In this document: positions 1-12,939 of the stretch, piece by piece
Numbering within the stretch: the stretch's first letter is position 1
Layout: the number at the start of each line of letters is the position of its first letter
Source: Saururus chinensis
Taxonomy: Eukaryota > Streptophyta > Magnoliopsida > Piperales > Saururaceae
Length of the DNA stretch: 64,000 nt
Assembly (NCBI GenBank): GCA_035235625.1
Contig: CP141144.1
Span: 19,279,014 to 19,343,013 of the forward strand
Direction of reading: 5' to 3'
Program-made: the position numbers and the translations under genes
The notes under the pieces: generated by a model
Seen by the model: the letters and a program-made list of their open reading frames with translations, nothing else
The model's database searches: none
What the model was told of the DNA's origin: nothing

Positions 1-23
1 ATAGAAAAATTAGGGACCTTACA
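1..23 (-). repeat. Edge of an LTR running in from the left
   Basis: The first 23 bases read, on the minus strand, as a typical LTR start (TGTAAGGTCCCTAATTTTTC). Nearly the same string, also on the minus strand, occurs at 24650-24669 at the end of the long LTR-like block there. This is seen directly. That it is the start of a second LTR of that family lying mostly outside the window is inference. Confidence 0.45.
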
Positions 24-559
24 GTCTCCTTATGATTACTTGAACTATATGTTTTATAAACCTCAATAACTTTGGTAGCTACCTTTATTTAAATACATAC
101 AATCTAACTTCTTATTTTAATATATATATATATACATATACATAAATAACTTTGAGATTTATGTTTAGTTCAGAAGTATAAATATTTCCTTTTAAAACTA
201 TGTTTAGCTATCTCCTACTAGTGGGGAGGATGTGCTACTATCTGATAGCTCCACCTCAATTGATACCAAACCTCATGGTGTAAGAACATAAATATTATTG
301 GCTTATTGTCGTGGTCAAAACAATGTCATCAATTGTGTATTTTGAGTTAATTTCAAGTTTAAAGATGGATTTCTAAAGGTGGAACAAAAAGAAGACCCGA
401 GTAAGTGTTTTTCGTAAGGTAAAAAATATGTGCACACATTACATTCATACACTTTAGGGTAAAAGAGACCTTAGGTGAAAGAATAGTAAAGTATGAAGAT
501 TTAAATAGTAAAAAATCAAAAATTTCTTAAAAAATGATAGAACCATCTATCATTAATGT

Positions 560-1380
560 GAACCGACCAATTGACACCAAAAATTGCATTGTTCAAAATG
601 AAGCCAAGAGTTTGCGATCAAGCAACGTATGGAAGCAATTGATCGGATGAAGTCTTGATAAATACAAGGAATGATTAATCGCCCTCTAAAAATGATTGAT
701 CGTTTGAGTGGCAAGTTGCTAAAATTAAGATTGTTCGGTTGGGTTACGATACCAAGTTAGAGATCTTTTACTTGTAGGGTTTGTGAGTCTATAAAAAGAT
801 ATTGGAATGTGATGGAGGAAGCGAGAAGATATAAAAAATAATTTGGAGCTTGTGTGGAGTCTCTTCAATGGAGTTTTGAGAAAGTTGTCTTCTAAATTGT
901 AAGAATCTCTACCATAAATAAAAAAGAGTCATTATAATTGAGATAAGAGCACAAAATACTATGTGTTTGCTAAAGCTTGTTGCTGAGAAGATCAAGTGAA
1001 TAAAAGATTCATTTCAAGGAGATTATGAAAGATCTATGTTGATCAAGAGAGCATAAAGGAGAAAAAGATCAAGGTATGACCCGTAAACAGCCAAGGAGTG
1101 GTTGATTCATAATTCAAGAGTGGTATGAAAATCTATCCGGTTTGAAGAAAATGAGTCTTATATCTATGTAATCGATAATTCTATAATCCTAAGTTTACAT
1201 AGTTCATAGTTGATCTGAATAGAGTGTCCTGTAGTTTTTCCTTGGTTGGGTTTCCACGTAAAAATTCTTGTATGATTAGATTGCTAATTTCATTACAAAT
1301 TATCATTAGAACACATTGGAATTAAAATGTTTAATTGGTTAAATTCTTGGTTTATTTTATTTAAAGGGAGAAAATAAATT
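560..1380 (+). other. Probable LTR/leader of an old Ty3/gypsy relic
   Basis: This AT-rich stretch has no coding sequence. Around 1230-1275 it has the look of the 3' part of a plant LTR (TTGGTTGGGTTTCCACGTAA), and it precedes gag-like sequence at about 1508-1585. No precise ends or target duplication were found. I assign it to the gag relic only from its position. Confidence 0.3.
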
Positions 1381-2265
1381 TTAACTTAATTTCGACTTAG
1401 AAGCACTTTATTTTCTTTGTTTGTCTATGCCACATGCATAGTCTAACAAACCAACACATTGTGTTTTAGCAACCGAGGATTCTACTTCAATTTTTCTCTA
1501 TTTGAAGATGCAAATGATGACTAAGCGGCTCCAAGCACAAAGCTATCAAGTAAGTCAATCCAAGAAAGTGGGAGAAAACAATTCATGTGACACCTCGTGT
1601 TCTGATTACACTTAACAGAAGAAAGTTATGGGTAATTATGTAATTTTATTTTAATTTTAAGGGGTTTTAAAGGATCAAATTCTTGTATTTAGTTAAAGCT
1701 CAAAGTAATGAGTGCAATGAATCAAAGAACACGTAAAACGGAGGTTGGGAACGAAAGTTATGACCTTGGGAAGCATGCCACATGGGCGGGACTTACTTGT
1801 AAAGTGCGAGATAACTTACCTATGTATGGTCTAGTTTCAAAGGGCTCATCGATACGAGTCCATCGGTACTAAGAACGCATGATTCTAACTTCTAAGTAAG
1901 AAGATATAGTATTTTAAAGTATTAAAAATAAAAGAATAAAAATTATGATTTAATGCCATGTGGTAGCACGAGAGTGCGTTAGGAATCTGACACATGTCAG
2001 AAAACTAACGTGTGCCTAACACTCGAGAAAGTATTTGGTGGAACTGCTCTACCACGTGGTGGTGCATACCTCCATTCACATTTAAACACGTAAACCAAAA
2101 TTCATGCCTCATCTTACTCACTTGTAAAGATGTACATATTGGTTAAACTTGTCACCCATCAAGATGACGTATCTACCATGTGGTCCGTGCAACGGTTCTA
2201 CTAGATAATTTTTCCTGACACTGGCATCAGACGCCTAATGCACAGGCGTCATACTATCACAGGCA

Positions 2266-2697
2266 TGCCCTTCAGCAGCCGACCATGCGGTGCTTGCATG
2301 CTAAAGGCCCACCAAGCAAGCCTTTGTTTGGGACGAATGGCTTGCCTTGCATGGATGCGTTGTGCAAATTACTTGCGGGCACTCATGCAAAGCAAAAAGG
2401 TAAGGGGCAGAAAGTGAGTCACATTGCAAGGAAACGAATAAGCACAAGCATGGAAAATAGATGCATTCACTATCAACATGTTTACAAGCAATGGGTGCAA
2501 CAACACTATGACCAACAACACAACTACTCACTTCCCCCTATATAGCATAAGAAATTTTTTGTATATGGCTGGAGTGGTTGTACGGGCATGGTTGCACCAT
2601 AAAACATAAATAAAGAAAATATATGAAAATAAAGAAAAGTACATGTAAATAAAGCAAAAAGGGAATTGGTAGGGTCCCCGGAATGCAGCCCATGACA
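2266..2697 (-). repeat. 3' LTR of the chromovirus
   Basis: It aligns with 8762-9185. Read on the minus strand it starts TGTCATGGGC and is preceded by a purine-rich tract (GAGTGGGGGAGCA), the expected polypurine tract. The outer end is placed where the match to the other LTR stops (TGCCCTT on the plus strand). That boundary could be off by a few tens of bases. Confidence 0.75.
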
Positions 2698-3448
2698 TGC
2701 TCCCCCACTCAATTTTGTTGACGCCCTCGTTGATGCTTCTCCAGGAGGTAGGCTTTGACTTGATCAGCATGGTGGTTGAGGAGTTCTTCTTCTGGCTCCC
2801 AACTATGTGGAAGGTCTCGCCATTTGATGAGGAATTCGCGGGTTTTCTCCTTGCCGCATTCAACTTCACGATCAGCGATGATTTCGTCGAGAATTTTGAC
2901 GTCGATGGTGACTTTGGGATTACTGCATGCAATGTGTTGTCTGGAGAGGTCTTCAACATCTGCATGGTATGGCTTTAGATAGCTGGCATGGAAGATGGGG
3001 TGTATTTGCATCCAGGGTGGTAGTTGCAATTTGTACGATACTTTCCTAACCCGTTGGAGGATGGGTATGGGGCCTTCATACTTGCGAATGAGGCCTTTGT
3101 GGAGCTGGGGGAAAAGCTTCAGTTGAGCAGGGTCGTGCTTGGCGAGCAGAGATCCCCCACACTAAAGTTGGAGGGTTGGCAGCCTTGATCGGCCCACTTC
3201 TTGGCGTAGGCAGCAGCCTTCTCGAGATAGGCACGAGTAATTTTAGAGGTTATGTTCCAGTCTTATGCTAGGCAAAAGTCATGGGGACTGTTGCTAGTAT
3301 AACCTAGAGCCAATGTGAGGGGAGTGGCAGGTTGGCGGTCAGTGGCTAACTCAAAGGGGCTCTGGTTAGTGGCGGAACTCTTCTGCAAGTTGTAGGAGAA
3401 CTGAGCAACATCGAGGAGATAAAATGACCCAGTTCTTCTGGTTGGCGC

Positions 3449-4847
3449 TGATAAGTATGAAATCTATATCTATTTTATATGCCTTTTTACCTTATTTGCT
3501 AATATAAATTAGGTTAATTTAGAGTTAATTATGGTTTATTTAGATTAAGATAGATATTAGTATTTTAGTTTAATTATTAATAATTTTGTAGTTATTAGTA
3601 GTTTAGATGTGTATTTAAACAAAGTTGGAATTTTAATTATATTCTATATGTCTAAAATATGGTATTTTATGTTTTGTAGGTAAAGTGTGCTTATCGAAGT
3701 ACTTGGACGATGTTTGAAATAATTCAAAATAGTCTTGACATGCTTTAAAGTGATTTGGACAACATTTCGGAGTTATAAACAAGTTAGAAATTAATATGGA
3801 CACGAAGGAAAGCTTAATGAACAGAATATGAACTGTCTAGGAAAACAAAAACACTGTAGCCGTTCGAACGGGGTCACTTACCGTTCGATCGGGATAATGT
3901 GAATTCAGACAAAAATACAGTTCAAGCATTCGAACGGCATAACGTGCAGTTTCCTAGTTTGACCCAAATTTCAATCCTTTTCATATTGGACTTCTTCCTA
4001 CGGAACTTATGCCTATAAAAAGACATATTTGGCATAAAATTAGGGGATTCCAGTAGATTTTATGAAGAGAAAAAGGAAGAAGATGATGGAAGAGAACTCA
4101 AAGCTTTTAATGGAGATTCAAGTGCTTTCTTCTACAATGGAAGGCTAGACTTTTCTTTTACTTAGGAGTTGATGAAGCTATAGATAAGTTTCAGTTTCTT
4201 TTCTTTTTAATTTAGATCTCAGTTGTGAATGATGACAATTGTATGATAAGAATTTCCTTTTTAATGGAAGAACTTTTCATGTTTATTCAAGTCTATGTTG
4301 ATTTATTGTCTTGTAGATGATAGATTAATGTGGTTTTGATATTTTCATCGATTCTAATTTCTATGATTTAGATGAGATGTTCATACAATAGTTTTAATGT
4401 TTAGATAATTAATGACTTGGATGAGTTATATTAAGATTAGATGGGTCATGCCTATAGCTAATTTAGTGTAGATGATTCGTGTTATTGTCGAAGATAGTTC
4501 ATGCCATGGAAGTTAATTAATGATTCTTTTTGAAGTAATTCTAGCTTGTAGCTGAGAATACTTGTTCATATTCACACTAGATTTAGATTAAAAGTTAAGG
4601 AATTGTTATGGTTTTATAGTGGATTCAATTTCCTAAGTAAATTCTATCGAATTAATCTCTTGCTTTTAAACTAGTTGATTTCTTTAGTTTGCTTAATTTA
4701 AGTTTAAGTTTGTTTTAGTTTTTAATCAGCAAATTCCTCTTTAGATTTAGTAATAATTCATCTGTCCCTGAGGTTCGACAACCCTTAAATACTTATCCAA
4801 GTACAATTACCTTGTACACTTGCAAAGGGTTTAATTATAAACGATCA
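3449..4847 (+). repeat. Solo LTR A (1399 bp) inside the chromovirus integrase region
   Basis: It begins TGATAAGTATG, ends AAACGATCA and is flanked by a perfect GGCGC duplication (3444-3448 and 4848-4852). There is no internal coding region, so it is a solo LTR left by recombination. A sister copy is at 9792-11212. The 3' end, with a phrase like CCTGAGGTTCGACAACCC about 100 bp before the terminus, resembles LTRs of the Athila/Tat side of Ty3/gypsy. That assignment is from general knowledge and is tentative. Strand is that of the better-looking LTR 3' end. Confidence 0.85.
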
Positions 4848-7800
4848 GGCGCTAATGAAGTGGTGTAGATACTCCATAAGGATAGCATTAACGTTCTTTG
4901 TTTGCCATCTATTTGAGGATGCATGCTTGACGAGAAATTTAGCTTGGAACCAAGCAGCTTAAATAGTTCCATCCATAATCGGCTTGTGAAACATCCATCC
5001 CGATTGCTTACAATGGTTTGCGGCACGCCCCAATACTTGACAATATTCTTTAGAAAGAGGTGGGTAGATTCTTCAGTGGTGCAATGCTTGGGAGTTGGCA
5101 TGAAGGTAGCATATTTAGATAAACAGTCAACAACCACCAAGATTGATCCTTATCCACCAATTTTGGGCAATGCTGAAATAAATTTGAGAGAAACACTCTC
5201 CCAAGGTCTCTGCGGTACAAGCAGTGGCTCAAGGAGGCCTCATGGCTTGTCACGTTCCACTTTGTCTTGTTGGCACGTGAGGCATGTTCGAACATATGCC
5301 TCAACGTCATCGCCCATGTGAGGCCAAAAATAAGCCCGCTCCAGAAGGGCCAGTGTGTGATGGATATCTGGATGGCCAGCCTAAGGAGTGTCATGACACT
5401 CATGAAAGAGTTCTTTCCGTAGGTGGTCTACTTTTGAAACATAAAGTTGTTGTCCCTTGGTCATCAATAACCCATTGTCAAGCCAAAACTTACGAGTCTT
5501 GCCTTCTTTCACTTGCTGGAGGAGGACACCATGGGATCTTTTGTCATTACTATTCGGATGCTATATTGCAGATCATTCGAACAAGAAGTGATGCTAGCAA
5601 GATGGAGGGAAGACAGTTCGGTCAATTCTGCTTATCGACTAAGTGCATCAGCAATGACATTGTTTTGCCCAGGCTTGTACTCCAATATATAGTCAAATTC
5701 GGCCAAAAAGTCTTGCCACCGAGCTTGCTTGGGAGATAACTTGGGCTGGGATTGGAAGTAACTAGTTACAATGTTGTCTATTTTGACGACAAAGCAAGAA
5801 CCCAATAGGTAGCGGCACCAGGTGCACAGGCAATGGATAATAGTTGTCATATCCTTCTCTTGTATTGTGTAGCGTCTCTCCATTTCATTGAGTTTGAGAC
5901 TTTCAAAGGCAATAGGGTGGTCGTCTTGTAAGAGAACACCCCCAATGGCATAATCGGAGGCATCCATTTGAACTTCAAATGGTTTGGAGTAGTTTGGGAG
6001 TTGCAGCACGGGTTCTTGCGTGATTGCAATCTTTAATTTAATAAAGGCTTTTTGACATTGTTCTGACCAACACTAAGGGAAATCTTTTTTTAACAAGCCC
6101 GTTAAAGGGGCAACTTTTTGTGAATACCCTTGGACAAAATGCCTACAGTAGTTGGAGAGGCCCAAGAAAGCTCACAATTGTTTGACTTTGGTAGGGGCTG
6201 GCCAATCCTCAATTGCACATACCTTTCCTTGGTTCATCCAAACTTGTCCACTGCCGATATGATGTCCCAAAAAGAGAATTTCCTGTTATGTAAAGGAGCA
6301 CTTCTCCAACTTGATGTATAGTTTGTTCCGGCGGAGGACCTCAAACACAGTTCGCAAGTGAGTAATATGCTCGACAAGTGTATTGCTATAGACCACAATG
6401 TCATCGAGGTAGACGATAACAAAGCGGTCAAGGAAGTCATGGAAAATATTGTTCATGAATGTGCAAAAGGTGGTCGGTGCATTGGTGAGGCCAAAAGGTA
6501 TGACCAAGAACTCGAATGCATCATTGCGAGTAACACATGTTGTCTTGGCTTCATCATCATCAGCAATGCGCACTTGGTAATAACCTGACCGAAGATCCAA
6601 TTCGGAGAAGTAACGAGCACTACCAAGCTGATCGAAAAGATCCGCGATGAGTGGGAGGGGATATTTGTTCTTCACTATCAGTTTGTTTAGTGCCCGATAG
6701 TCTATACAAAGGCGCAAGCTCCCATTGTGCTTCTTTTGGAATAGAACCGGCGCACCAAAGGGGGAACTTTGGAGGAACAGATAAAGCCGACATCAAGCTG
6801 TCTTGGCAATTTTGTAAGTTCAGGGGGCACCATCCGGTAGGTGGCGTAGGCTGGTGGCTTCGCGCCAGGCTCCAACTCGATGTGGTGGTCAATGGGTCAC
6901 CACGAAGGCAAACACTTTGGTAAGGCTTCAGGCATAACATCAGCATAGTCATTTAAAACAGATTGAACTTCTATCGGCAATGGTTGATCCCCCTGTGGTT
7001 GATTTTACATACGAAGAGCCACAAGGTATGTTCAATCACCTTTCTTCAACCCATTGTCTAGTTGCAGTGCAGATAGATGTGCAGTATCAGTCTTGCTCTT
7101 CTGAACAACCGGCACCATGCAAGGATTTGTGGCTTCAAACATACAAAAGAACCCCAAATGTGGCATCGGGACAATGTTCACTTTCTGTAAGAATTCCATC
7201 CCAAGGATAACTTGGAAGTCATCCAAGGGGACGGCCATGAGGTTTGTCGTACCAGACCACTTCCCAATATGAATGGGAACATCTTTGGCCAGCCCAGTGA
7301 TAGGGTGAGCTTCAGAGTTCACTGCCTTCATTCGACTAGAATCTTTGATGAGCGTTAGCCCTATGCGTCTTACCTCATTGTCCAATATGAAGGTGTGGGT
7401 GGCTACCATGTCTACCATTGCTTTTGTTGGGACATTGTTCAGGTGGATCTTGATGTACATCAGACCCTTTGCTTGAGGTAATTGTTTTTCTTGAGTACCC
7501 TCAATGGTGTTGAGAAGTCACAACACTCCCATCTTAGGTGCTTCCTCTTCATCGCCAAAGACTTCATCATTTCCTTCAAGTCAGGCTGACTCTCTTTTAA
7601 CGAGGGCATTGAGCGCTTTCTTTTAAGGACACTGCCAAGTAAGATGGGGTCCGGCACATAGTAAGCATGATAATGGACCCTTAGCACGGTTGAAGGGTTG
7701 GAACGGCCAAGTGGTAAAAGTGGAGCTATCAACTTTAGTCCTGAAGTCTTTGTAAAAAGGCTTCTTTTTACCACTTTGCCCTTGCTCTTGTCCTAGGACT

Positions 7801-8761
7801 CACTTGGGCTACTGTGGTCCAGTTGACCTTATCGCAGGCCTTGGTCCCTCTGAAAAATTCCAAGTTTTCTTGTATTGTCCTGAGTAGTGAAATCAATGAG
7901 ACGTTCGATTTCTGTGATAACTGCAGATAAGTCCCACACTTTGCGCCGATTCAGCTCTGTTTGGGCCTAAGGCTTGAGGCCTTCAAGGAAGTAGAGCAAC
8001 TTGTCATTCTGGGCCATATTGCGAATGTCCAACATCAGGGCTAAAAATTGTTTAACATATTCACGAATGGTTCATGTTTGTTGGAGATGAAGGAGGTTCT
8101 GTCGGGCAATGAATTCCACATTTTCAGGCAAAATTTGGGTCTTCAGCTGACCCTTCAGGTCTTCCCAAGTGTTTACTTCAAGGTGACCATTCAAAATTTC
8201 TTCGTACTTCATCCTCTACCAAAGCTTGGCATCGCCGAATAAGTACACCGTGGCCATTGTGACCTTATCTTCTTCTGGCTCTGGGCGAATGGCACAAAAG
8301 TATTGTTCCATATCGAACAAAAAAATTTCCAATTCTTTAGCATCTCGCACTCCCCGCTAGACCTTAGGTTCCGGCACTATAGGGCATTTGACGGCTACAA
8401 CAGGATCTTGTTGGGCCGTTGTTCAGAGGAGAAGGCTCACTTGTGCAGACAAATTTTGTACCTCCTCACGCAAATTCTCAACTTCTGCTTGCGATTCTTC
8501 GATCAACATGTGGTTCTCTATATTGACATCGTGATTTTGTGATCCCATTTCGTGGTTCCATTTTTCCACTTTTTCAATAGATTTCATTCCTCCTCCAACG
8601 CAGGAAATCTGCTAACCAAGGGGGCCACTTGCTCCTCCAAGGTATCAACGTGGTCCTGCCATTTGGATGACTTTTTGTGTTGTGGGTCTGGAGCCGCATG
8701 CTGACTCCACTAGCTTCACTTGCAACCGACTTTGGCATCGCTAGTGGAAGCTCAACAGACG

Positions 8762-9185
8762 TGCCCTTGGGCAGCCAACCGTTCTTGTAGGCTAAAGGCC
8801 CACCAAGCAAGCCTTTGTTTGGGACAAATGGCTTGCCTTGCACATATGCATTGTGCAAATCACTTGTGGGCGCTCATGCAAAGCAAAAAGGTAGGGGGCA
8901 GAAAGCGAGTCACATTGCAAGGAAATGAATGAACACAAACATTCACTATCAACATGTTTACAAGAAATGGGTGCAACAACAGTATGACCAATAGCACAAC
9001 TCCTCATTCTGCCCTTTATAGCATAAGAGATTTTTTGTTTATGGCTGGAGTGGTAGCCACAGTGATTGTACGGGCATGGTTGCACCATAAAACATAAATA
9101 AAGAAAATACATTAAAATAAAGAAAAGTGCATGTAGATAAAGCAGAAAGGGAATTGGTAGGGTGCCTGAAACGCAATCCGTGACA
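8762..9185 (-). repeat. 5' LTR of the chromovirus
   Basis: It matches 2266-2697 over nearly its whole length and starts, on the minus strand, TGTCACGGATTG. A primer binding site could not be recognised with confidence just inside it. Confidence 0.72.
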
Positions 9186-9791
9186 AGATGCGTGTTTGAC
9201 ACATGACGCGTGTCAGACACGCATCAAATGCAAGTGGAATTCTGTTTTCTATATAAACTGCACTTCTTCATTTCCAATCCAAAATTTCATTTCTTCGTTC
9301 TTTATTCGTTTTAAGTCTGATTCGAGTCGTTCAAAATGCATTTTTAGCTAATTCGAGGGTGTTCTATGCAATGGAGCATCAATTCATCGAGTTGGTGACT
9401 TAGAGAAGTACCTAGGAGTAAGAGGAGACTCTGCCCGTCACCCTCAAATATGAAGGAGAAGTTTCTGGAGTTGTTCCGAGTCTGTTTTCTTCTGTTCAAA
9501 AGGGGTTCATAGCTAATTCGAGGGTGTTTTACGCAATGGAAGCATCCATTCATTGAGTTAGTAGCCCTATATGGGGGAAATACCCTGGGCAAGGAGACAT
9601 TTTGTCCGCCGCTGACAGGCACAGGAAAGGTAAAGTGTCTTTGGGGCAAGGGGAAAGTCTGTCTGCCGCCTACGGGCACATGAAGGGTAAAATTTCTCCG
9701 GGCAAGAGGAGGTTCTATCCACCACCTACAGGTGCAAAAAGTGAGAAATGTCTTTGGTTAAAAGGAAATTTTGTCTGTCACCTATGGGCAT

Positions 9792-11212
9792 TGATAAGTA
9801 TGAAATCTATATCTATTTTATATGACTTTTTACCTTATTTGCTAGAATAGATTAGGTTAATTTAGAGTTAGTTATGGTTTATTTAGATTAAGATAGATAT
9901 TAGTATTTTAGTTTAATTATTAATAATTTTGTAGTTATTAGTAGTTTAGATGTGTATTTAAATCAAGTTGGAATTTTAATTACATTATACATGTTTAAAG
10001 TATGATATTTTATATTTTGTAGGAAAAGTGCGCTTATCGAAGTACTTGGATGATGTTTGAAATGATTAACAATAGTCCTTACATGCTTTAAAGTGATTTG
10101 GACAACTTTTCGGAGTTATAAACAAGTTGGAAATTAATATTGACATAAAGAAAAAGCTTAATGAACAGAATATGAACTGTCCAGGAAAACAGAAACATTG
10201 TAGCCGTTTGAACGGGGTCACTTACCATTCGATCGGGATAACATGAATTCAGACAAAAATACAGTTCAAGCATTCGAACGGGCATGCAGGGCGTTCGAAC
10301 AGCATAACGTGCAGTTTCCTTGTTTGACCCAAATTCCAATCCTTTTCATATTGGACTTCTTCCTACGGAACTTATGCCTATAAACAGACATATTTGGCTT
10401 AAAATTGAGGGATTGCAGTAAATTTTATGAAGAGAAAAAGGAAGAAGATGATGGAAGAGAACTCAAAGCTTTCAATGGAGATTCAAGTGCTTTCTTCTAC
10501 CATGGAAGGCTAGACTTTTCTTTTACTTAGGAGTTGATGAAGCTATAGATAAGTTTCAGTTTCTTTTCTTTTTAATTTAGATCTCAGTTGTGGATGATGA
10601 CAATTGTATGATAAGAATTTCCTTTTTAATGGAAGAGCTTTTCATGTTTATTCAAGTCTATGTTGATTTATTGTCTTGTAGATGATAGATTAATGTGGTT
10701 TTGATATTTTCATCGATTCTAATTTCTGTGATTTAGATGAGATGTTCATACAATAGTTTTAATGTTTAGATAATTAATAACTTGGATGAGTTATACTAAG
10801 ATTAGACGGGTCATGTCTATAGCTAGTTTAGTGTAGATGATTCGTGCTATTGTCGAAGATAGTTCATGCCATGGAAGTTAATTAATTATTCTTTTTGAAG
10901 TAATTCTAGCTTGTAGCTGGGAATACTTGTTCATATTCACACTAGATTTTGATTAAAAGTTAAGGAATTGTTATGGTTTTATAGTGGATTCAATTTCCTA
11001 AGTAAATTCCATCAAATTAATCTCTTATTTTTAAACTAGTTGATTCCTTTCTTTTGCTTAATTTAAGTTTAAGTTGTTTTTAGTTTGTAATCAGCAAATT
11101 CCTCTTTAGATTTAGTGATAATTCATCCGTCCCTGAGCTTTGACAACCCTTAAATACTTATCCTAGTACAATTACCTTGTACACTTGCAGAGGGTTTAAT
11201 TATAAACGATCA
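9792..11212 (+). repeat. Solo LTR B (1421 bp), sister of solo LTR A
   Basis: It has the same termini as solo LTR A and a perfect GGCAT target duplication (9787-9791 and 11213-11217). It sits inside the 5' LTR of the outer element. By eye the two copies are about 97% identical, and this one is 22 bp longer, mainly from an extra block near 10280 that repeats a CATTCGAACGG-like motif. Different target duplications show two independent insertions followed by LTR-LTR recombination at each. Confidence 0.87.
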
Positions 11213-11749
11213 GGCATGTTGTGAGAAAAGTGTCTCAGGCCAAGGGGAGGTTATGTCAGTAACCTACTGGCACGAAAAGAGAAAAGTGTTCCGGGTCATG
11301 GTGAGTTTATGTCAATAGCCTATAGGCACGGAAAGAGGAAAGTATTCCAGAGTTAGAGAAGATTTTGCCCACCATCTCTGGACCTGAAAGAGAGGACACC
11401 TTAAGGAAATGAGAAACTCCGAACGTTGCCACTTCCGAAACTGCAAGGAAGTATGCTCTTTTGACCTTCTAATTTAATATGATTTATATACATGCATATC
11501 TTAATTAGTAATATACTAATTAAGATATATAATTTGCTATGATTTGATATATGTCGATATGTTCCAATTTGATCTACTTTGATATATTCTGTTGTGATCC
11601 GAATTACACTGAAATGCTCTATTGTGATCTGATATACTATGATCTGATCTGATATGATCGGTATGGTCGAATGAAATCTAATAGGATCTAATATGATCTA
11701 ACATGCTCTATAGTGTGTTCATCTCCACTCTATGATAGAGTGGGACGTG

Positions 11750-12939
11750 CATCATGGGAAAGCTCCTATCCTTCTGAGCCTCTCGCTACCCCATGCGTGT
11801 TGAGGGGAATGTCGTTCAATATCACAACTCTGTTCTTTCTTATTTATCTATTATGTATGATTTATCCGTTCGGTCTGATCTATTTGTTCTGTCCATTTTG
11901 TCTGTTCCATCTGATCTATTTGAGATGTCTATTTTGTCTGATCTGTTTGATTTGTCTATTTTGTCTTATCTGTTTCTTCTGTTTGATTTATCTATTCTGT
12001 CTGATCTGTCTAATATGTCTAATTTGTTTGTTCTATCTGATCTATCTGTTTTGTCCATTTTGTCTAATCTGTCTGTTCTGTCTAATCTGTCTAATATGTC
12101 TATTTTGTCTGATGTCCATTCTATATATTCTGTCTGATCTGTTTGTTCTGTCTGATCTGTCTGTTCTGTCTCATATGTTTGTTCTTATTTTGATCCTGAA
12201 AAATTATCTCACTTTGAAAATAATATTCAGATTCTATTATCCAATATAAAATTATCAGAGTTTGATTATGTGATTTATTGGATGATTTAGTTTCGACAAT
12301 TTCTGGATTTATCTGTCTACTCTGTTATAATTTGATTTGGTCCGATTCCAAAAACTGACTTATCATAATCGGATTCTGTATGATATGATCTAAATTTCAA
12401 TTAGTCAATATTTGTAAGTATTTTATACGATCATAAATTATCGGATTGCGTTTCTGAAGGGTTTTTGAATTGTGCCTATAGATTTCATTAACCCTATTTT
12501 GCAACATTGTGTTTTGATTCTGAATCATGACCTATATGTTGCAAAAAACATAATCCGAATTGTGTTTCAAGTGTTCTATCTGTATATGAACTATTAGATT
12601 TTGTTTGTGAAGATTCTATCTGATCCTAAAATATTGGATTATGTTTATGAAAGTGAAATATGAAGTTTTTCACGAATTCTATTTACAAGTATTTAGTCTA
12701 ATTATAATTAGATTTTGTTTTGTGATATCCGAGTGGTTTAAACTACCCGATTATGTATTTTATCCAAATAGTTATCAGATTATGTAATCACTCAATGGAT
12801 GGTTCTTCTGACTGTTGTGTCCGATTGTAAATCAACCGGATTCATGATTATACTTGCTCTCTGACTAAATGTCAGATTTTATTTTGAAAAGTATTTTTTG
12901 GAGAATTGCGATGACGCAATTCATTTAAGGGGGGAGGAA
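11750..12939 (+). other. Internal region of the outer element, with a C/T-rich minisatellite
   Basis: About 1.2 kb between the two LTRs. No gag or pol is visible. About 11835-12180 is a run of degenerate repeats of 10-11 bases built on TGTCTGATCTG and TCTGTTCTGTC. It translates as a leucine/cysteine-rich string that is only a by-product of the repeat. The remainder is AT-rich. It ends with the polypurine tract. Confidence 0.6.
11835..12180. repeat. Degenerate TGTCTGATCTG tandem repeat
   Basis: Roughly thirty short units with a period of 10-11 bases, of the form TGTCTGATCTG, TCTGTTCTGTC or TAATATGTCTA, with substitutions between units. Open reading frames across it reflect the lack of purine-rich stop codons and are not genes. 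Confidence 0.75.

Larger units (their letters stand above)
2266..9185 (-). mobile_element. Ty3/gypsy chromovirus, broken, inserted in the 5' LTR of the outer element
   Basis: Read on the minus strand the order is 5' LTR (8762-9185), gag (about 8700-7500, with a zinc knuckle-like CLLCAGPHLTWQC near 7630-7680), aspartic protease (about 7460-7032), reverse transcriptase (6717-6286, with YLDDIVVYS), RNase H (6009-5632), integrase (5403-4853 and 3443 downward), chromodomain (3029-2709) and 3' LTR (2266-2697). The order PR-RT-RH-INT plus a C-terminal chromodomain places it among plant chromoviruses. The exact clade (Reina- or Galadriel-like) is not resolved. The LTRs differ by roughly 8-10% by eye. 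Coding parts have many breaks, so it is a fossil. No perfect target duplication was found. Confidence 0.88.

Noticed and set aside
11713-12249. Leu/Cys-rich 178-residue frame that looks like a membrane protein
   Set aside because: It is the translation of a TGTCTGATCTG tandem repeat inside an LTR element, and a second frame shows the same periodicity.
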